Shown: positions 6,337 through 8,876 of the stretch, piece by piece
Layout of the letters: every line of letters begins with the position of its first letter
Position numbering within the stretch: position 1 is the first letter of the stretch
NCBI GenBank assembly: GCA_946406585.1
Contig: CAMJLI010000076.1
Location: 1-8,876, forward strand
DNA from: an uncultured Prevotellaceae bacterium
GTDB lineage: Bacteria; Bacteroidota; Bacteroidia; Bacteroidales; Bacteroidaceae
Length of the DNA stretch: 8,876 nucleotides
Direction of reading: 5' to 3'
Notes under the pieces: generated by a model
The model's input: only the letters and a program-made list of their open reading frames with translations
Database searches by the model: none
What the model was told of the DNA's origin: nothing
Position numbers and translations under genes: made by a program

Positions 6337-6367
6337 CAAAAGTAAACAAAAAGTTTAAAGAACCAGC
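6337..6367 (-). promoter_or_regulatory. Candidate promoter for the secreted protein-Fur unit
   Basis: On the minus strand TACTTTTG (6344-6337) is a full match to the -7 element. At the proper distance (19 bases) lies GCTG (6367-6364), a poor -33 match. Transcription would start near 6330, giving a leader of about 80 bases before the ATG at 6248. A regulated promoter often has a weak -33 box. Confidence 0.5.
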
Positions 6368-6458
6368 TATAAACAACAAAAAAACAAAGAGAGGGAATAT
6401 TTCATGAATTTTATACATTGCAAACATTTTCTAATTGAAATTAAAATGCACTAAACAA

Positions 6459-6490
6459 TTTGCACACCACAATCATCATGACTACATTTG
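6459..6490 (+). promoter_or_regulatory. Consensus Bacteroidetes promoter for the transthyretin-like/redox unit
   Basis: TTTG (6459-6462), 20 bases, then TACATTTG (6483-6490) is a full match to both elements with ideal spacing. The -7 element ends 6 bases before the ATG at 6496, the same geometry as the promoter of the YycJ-like gene, so the transcript should start at or next to the start codon. Confidence 0.7.
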
Positions 6491-6495
6491 CAGTG

Positions 6496-6996
6496 ATGAA
6501 AGAATACTATATCTTGACAATTCTTGTCTTTTTTACCTTGCCTTTGTCGGCACAAAAATGCTTTGTTGTGGCCGACATAGAGACACTTTCCCCCATCTGC
6601 GATGTGAGTGTCAGGTCGAAGGAAGGTGTCGAGACCACCGACTCCATGGGAATGGTGTGCGTGCCGGAAGACAGCAAGAGTCTGGTATTGACACATCTAA
6701 ACTATGAAAGCCGCCTTCTCAACATATCAGAAACAGGCGACACCATATTCCTCATATCAAAGTTGTCAAGCTTGCAAGAAGTCGTGGTTTTCGGAAAAGG
6801 CAAAAGCAAAGAACTTCCAGAATTCTTGAAGAAACCATTAGTCAGCAAGGCAGACGCACAACTATTAGGAGCTGCACAAGGCGGAGGCTTGAACATTTTA
6901 GGCCTGATAAATTATATAATACCAAAAAGCTGGCGCAAAACCAGCAAGAAACAACGGGCGAAGGAACAAGCCAAAGACATTTTGAAAAATTACTAA
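6496..6996 (+). CDS. Small secreted protein with a transthyretin-like (carboxypeptidase regulatory-type) domain
   Basis: This 166-aa protein begins with a signal peptide (MKEYYILTILVFFTLPLSAQ, cleavage near A19/Q20). Residues about 22-100 follow the beta-sandwich pattern found at the N-terminus of SusC-like TonB-dependent receptors and in carboxypeptidase regulatory domains: VVADIETLSPICDVSVR, TTDSMGMVCVP, LVLTHLNYESRLL, GDTIFLISKL and LQEVVVFGK. In SusC receptors such a domain leads into plug and barrel; here the chain instead ends after a short Gly-rich and strongly basic tail (residues 128-166), so it stands alone. The ATG at 6496 is preferred over an ATG at 6478 or a TTG at 6460, because it starts the signal peptide properly and because those upstream positions fall inside the promoter. 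The next gene starts 7 bases after the stop. Its role is unknown; envelope binding or scaffolding is only inference. Confidence 0.8.
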   Translation: MKEYYILTILVFFTLPLSAQKCFVVADIETLSPICDVSVRSKEGVETTDSMGMVCVPEDSKSLVLTHLNYESRLLNISETGDTIFLISKLSSLQEVVVFGKGKSKELPEFLKKPLVSKADAQLLGAAQGGGLNILGLINYIIPKSWRKTSKKQRAKEQAKDILKNY

Positions 6997-7003
6997 GAAA
7001 AAC

Positions 7004-7471
7004 ATGAAAAAGGAATACGAAGAAAGAATAGACAAGGCCGTGGATTACTTCATGCAAGGGTATGGCTGCTGCCAAAGCGTGGTATGCGCATTTTCAGACT
7101 TGTACGGTCTCGACTTGACGATGTCCAAACGCATCGCAGCCGGTTTTGGTGGAGGTGTGGGCAGAATGCGCATGATGTGCGGTGCTGTGTCGGGAATAGT
7201 AATGCTCGTAGGGTTGGACTGCGGCCAGACAGAAGGCAGCGACCGTGAAGGCAAGTCAGCATGCTACAAGGTGGTTCAACAACTACTATCCCGTTCACTT
7301 GAAGACAATGGTTCGCTAATATGTGCAGAATTGCTTGGAATAAAAGGTCCGGTGCCAATGGGCAATTATGTCGCCTCGGAACGAACCAAAGAATACTACA
7401 AGCAACGCCCATGTGCGGCAAAGGTGGAGAGTGCCGCCCGCATCTTTGCAGAATATCTGTCTGAAAAATAA
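7004..7471 (+). CDS. C_GCAxxG_C_C family protein (probable redox-active)
   Basis: This 155-aa cysteine-rich protein carries the named signature of the C_GCAxxG_C_C family: GYGCCQSV (19-26, C22 and C23), then AGFGGGVGRMRMMCGAVSG (46-64, with C59 in CGAxxG), and further conserved cysteines C107 (LICAELLG) and C137 (RPCAAKV). Further cysteines are C28, C73 and C87. The family is found across anaerobes and is described as probably redox-active or metal-binding, but no reaction is established. No signal peptide is present, so it is cytoplasmic, which is notable beside its exported partner. It starts 7 bases after the transthyretin-like gene and is almost surely co-transcribed with it. The ATG at 7004 follows an A-rich stretch. 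The downstream gene is convergent. Confidence 0.92.
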   Translation: MKKEYEERIDKAVDYFMQGYGCCQSVVCAFSDLYGLDLTMSKRIAAGFGGGVGRMRMMCGAVSGIVMLVGLDCGQTEGSDREGKSACYKVVQQLLSRSLEDNGSLICAELLGIKGPVPMGNYVASERTKEYYKQRPCAAKVESAARIFAEYLSEK

Positions 7472-7476
7472 CTATC

Positions 7477-7510
7477 GATGGGTGCTTTCTAAATACAAGA
7501 GAAGCACATC
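7477..7510. terminator. Candidate bidirectional terminator between convergent units
   Basis: In the 42-base gap, GTGCTT (7482-7487) pairs with AAGCAC (7502-7507), and the stem extends inward with TCT/AGA after a one-base bulge and outward with GAT/ATC. On the minus strand it is followed by a T-rich stretch (7464-7469), fitting termination of azlCD. On the plus strand there is no T-run. Confidence 0.4.
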
Positions 7511-7513
7511 ATA

Positions 7514-7831
7514 CTACCATAACACCATTATCCCATCCATCAGATAGGCAATGGAACAGCAAATGATGGCAACAGGAAACAAGCCCGCCCCACGCCAGGC
7601 AGCAATAATTCCCACAACCAAGGAAACGACACCAGAAACAGGCGACAAGGTGGTTTCTACAATGGCGGGAAACGTCATCACAGCCAATGTTACGTAGGGC
7701 ACATAATAGAGGAAGCTGCGCAAGAACACATTGCTTATCCTGCCCTTGATGAGTGTCATTGGCAGAACACGAATCATGTTGGTGGTGATGATAGCCAACA
7801 AAATACAGATGATGATTTCACGCCTCCCCAT
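7514..7831 (-). CDS. azlD: AzlD-type small subunit of a branched-chain amino-acid exporter
   Basis: This is a 105-aa integral membrane protein with about four hydrophobic segments (roughly residues 5-22, 39-60, 64-82 and 86-104), matching AzlD family length. With AzlC it forms a two-component exporter of branched-chain amino acids and analogues in the inner membrane (as in Bacillus azaleucine resistance and Corynebacterium BrnFE). Features seen include TTNMIRVLPM near residues 16-25 and the conserved LP followed by a basic residue before the second segment. Its ATG at 7831 lies 14 bases inside the end of azlC, indicating translational coupling and a fixed subunit ratio. The actual substrate here is inferred from the family only. 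Confidence 0.9.
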   Translation of the reverse strand: MGRREIIICILLAIITTNMIRVLPMTLIKGRISNVFLRSFLYYVPYVTLAVMTFPAIVETTLSPVSGVVSLVVGIIAAWRGAGLFPVAIICCSIAYLMDGIMVLW

Positions 7832-8573
7832 TGTCTGTCTCCTTTATGGGTTTGAGCCAAGCGGCAACCAATGATATTGCCACCGTCAGCAAGATGATGC
7901 GTGTGCCAGGACTCCACCCACTGATGATGGGAGCTACGGCACAAAGGCCACTTAAAGCGAAACTCGCCACTACAGCATACAGCACGTTGCGGTCGGAACG
8001 TGACGGTGGCATGATGATGGCGATGAACATTCCATAAAGGGCAACACTCAACGCCGACACAATGGAAGAAGGCAACAAATCACCTGCCACGACACCCACC
8101 GCACAGCCAGAGGCCCAGAAAAGGCTTGAAATCAAGGCAGCGGAATAGGTATATACCGGTGGCGTATAACCCTGGTGATTGATAGAAATGCCGAACACCT
8201 CGTCGGTGATGCAGCAAGCCATCAGCAGACGATGGTACCATGGCACGCCAGGAGCTATCTTCTGCGAGAAGGCTGCACTCATCAGCATGTATCGCAGGTT
8301 GGCCACAAGACTCATGGCAACCACCTCCACATAGGCAGCATTGATGGCCACCAGCGTATAGACACCATATTCGCCAGCAGATGCACGTGTAAAAAAACTG
8401 CTTACGAAGCCAAGAGGAGCCGTAATACCCGCCTTCTTGGCAATGATGCCTAATGAGAAAGCCACGGCAAAATAGCCCATAGCAATGGGTATGCCATCAC
8501 GAAAGCCTTTGACAGCCTCACTTCTCATATCAGTTGCCGTCAGTTCCGTATCTTTCTCTTTACTTGCCGTCAT
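7818..8573 (-). CDS. azlC: AzlC-type large subunit of a branched-chain amino-acid exporter
   Basis: This 251-aa inner-membrane protein has the AzlC family features: the amphipathic entry EAVKGFRDGIPIAMGYFAVAF (19-39), the conserved NLRYMLMSAA (92-101), ITDEVFGI (122-129) and several transmembrane segments ending near residue 239. It partners AzlD to export branched-chain amino acids. The start is the ATG at 8573, because the promoter's -7 element ends at 8598 and would leave a leader of about 18 bases; upstream in-frame codons (an ATG at 8642) lie within or before the promoter. An internal ATG at 8528 would remove a charged, non-conserved N-terminus and is the alternative. It overlaps azlD by 14 bases and diverges from the acetyltransferase gene. 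Confidence 0.92.
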   Translation of the reverse strand: MTASKEKDTELTATDMRSEAVKGFRDGIPIAMGYFAVAFSLGIIAKKAGITAPLGFVSSFFTRASAGEYGVYTLVAINAAYVEVVAMSLVANLRYMLMSAAFSQKIAPGVPWYHRLLMACCITDEVFGISINHQGYTPPVYTYSAALISSLFWASGCAVGVVAGDLLPSSIVSALSVALYGMFIAIIMPPSRSDRNVLYAVVASFALSGLCAVAPIISGWSPGTRIILLTVAISLVAAWLKPIKETDNGEA

Positions 8574-8597
8574 CCTTTCTTGCGTTAGAAACGGGTA

Positions 8598-8630
8598 CAA
8601 AGGTAAGCGAAAAAAATGTTTTTTCGCAAT
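8598..8630 (-). promoter_or_regulatory. Promoter of azlCD
   Basis: On the minus strand ATTG (8630-8627), 21 bases, then TACCTTTG (8605-8598) matches the Bacteroidetes consensus at 9 of 10 fixed positions, with a full -7 element. The expected transcription start is near 8591, about 18 bases before the azlC ATG. A palindrome fills the spacer. Confidence 0.65.
8607..8627. promoter_or_regulatory. Candidate operator: 9-3-9 palindrome inside the azlC promoter spacer
   Basis: GCGAAAAAA (8607-8615) and TTTTTTCGC (8619-8627) are perfect inverted arms around three bases. The element spans the spacer between the -33 and -7 boxes almost exactly, where a bound dimer would block RNA polymerase. The A/T tracts reduce its specificity, but the GCG/CGC ends make a chance match less likely. 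Confidence 0.5.
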
Positions 8631-8687
8631 CTTCACAACCATATCCAAATAAAAAGGACGTTTTTTGCATTAACGCCTGCATTTTTC

Positions 8688-8718
8688 TTTGATATTTCAG
8701 CGGTCTTTGCTATCTTTG
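8688..8718 (+). promoter_or_regulatory. Consensus promoter for the O-acetyltransferase gene
   Basis: TTTG (8688-8691), 19 bases, then TATCTTTG (8711-8718) is a full match to both Bacteroidetes promoter elements. Transcription should start near 8725, giving a conventional leader of about 23 bases before the ATG at 8748. Confidence 0.7.
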
Positions 8719-8747
8719 TTCATCACATTAGAAACAGCAGAAACCAC

Positions 8748-8876
8748 ATGACACAACGAGAACAATTGGAAAAGAGCCAATCCCTTCAGGACGAACTGAG
8801 GAGAATGCAGAACGGCGAGCCCTACGATGCCCATACACCCGAGATGCGAGCATGGCGAGGAGAAGTGAAGAAACTG
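8748..8876 (+). CDS. Sugar O-acetyltransferase (maltose/galactoside type), N-terminal fragment
   Basis: Only 43 codons are visible before the window ends. After a short charged extension (MTQREQLEKSQSLQDELRR), residues about 20-43 match the maltose acetyltransferase N-terminal domain: MQNGEPYDAHTPEMRAWRGE resembles the family pattern of M-x-x-G-E-x-Y-D followed by x-x-P-E and a basic helix. In such enzymes (Maa, LacA, NodL) a left-handed beta-helix with hexapeptide repeats follows and transfers acetyl from acetyl-CoA to sugars; that part lies outside the window. The ATG is placed by the promoter 30 bases upstream and by the motif distance. The N-terminal extension is longer than in E. coli Maa. 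It diverges from azlC across 174 bases. Confidence 0.75.
   Translation, partial: MTQREQLEKSQSLQDELRRMQNGEPYDAHTPEMRAWRGEVKKL

Noticed and set aside
6425..6448. CATTTT...AAAATG inverted repeat in the divergent region
   Set aside because: Arms of only 6 bases, almost all A/T, in very AT-rich DNA; expected by chance.
7050..7421. Minus-strand open frame of 123 codons opposite the C_GCAxxG_C_C gene
   Set aside because: The plus-strand gene carries all family cysteines; the antisense frame has low-complexity Cys/His/Pro composition typical of a shadow.
1..8876. Defence system, CRISPR array, mobile element or tRNA
   Set aside because: No repeat-spacer pattern, transposase, integrase, restriction enzyme, toxin-antitoxin pair or tRNA arm sequence was seen on either strand; the gene content is mainly housekeeping.

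Overview
The window looks like chromosomal DNA of a Bacteroidales bacterium, most probably Prevotella-like. This rests on three things: the protein family variants (PyrB and PyrI as separate neighbouring genes upstream of glyA, a Bacteroidetes-type Fur homologue, secreted proteins with signal peptides ending in AQ); A-rich sequence instead of Shine-Dalgarno sites before start codons; and several matches to the Bacteroidetes primary sigma factor promoter, TTTG - 19 to 21 bases - TAnnTTTG. I see no tRNA, rRNA, CRISPR array, insertion sequence or phage gene.

Layout, left to right. (1) 1-545, minus: the N-terminal third or so of a class A penicillin-binding protein with its glycosyltransferase (GT51) domain, running off the left edge. 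(2) 546-890: a 345-base divergent intergenic region with overlapping candidate promoters and two short palindromes. (3) 891-3639, plus: pyrB and pyrI (the two aspartate carbamoyltransferase subunits), then glyA (serine hydroxymethyltransferase), closed by a 16-bp perfect hairpin. (4) 3728-4282, plus: an uncharacterised protein with a Lys/Glu-rich middle, whose stop overlaps that of the next gene. (5) 4275-5078, minus: a YycJ-like metallo-beta-lactamase-fold hydrolase with its own promoter at the start codon. (6) 5161-6248, minus: an uncharacterised secreted protein followed 8 bases later by a Fur-family metalloregulator. (7) 6496-7471, plus: a small secreted transthyretin-like protein and a C_GCAxxG_C_C-family cysteine-rich protein, 7 bases apart. 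(8) 7514-8573, minus: azlC-azlD, a branched-chain amino-acid exporter pair overlapping by 14 bases. (9) 8748-8876, plus: the start of a maltose/galactoside-type O-acetyltransferase, cut by the right edge.

How the genes fit together: pyrBI supplies the committed step of pyrimidine synthesis. glyA supplies one-carbon units for thymidylate and purines, so this block reads as nucleotide-precursor housekeeping. The two-gene units in (6) and (7) are the least explained part: each pairs an unrecognised or poorly understood exported protein with a Cys-rich regulator or redox-type protein. They diverge from one intergenic region, 6249-6495.

Most of the window is ordinary housekeeping sequence. The most interesting signals are regulatory: two genes whose consensus promoters sit exactly 6 bases before the start codon, implying leaderless mRNAs, and a 9-3-9 palindrome filling the spacer of the azlC promoter. 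All functional calls come from reading motifs by eye; no database search was possible.
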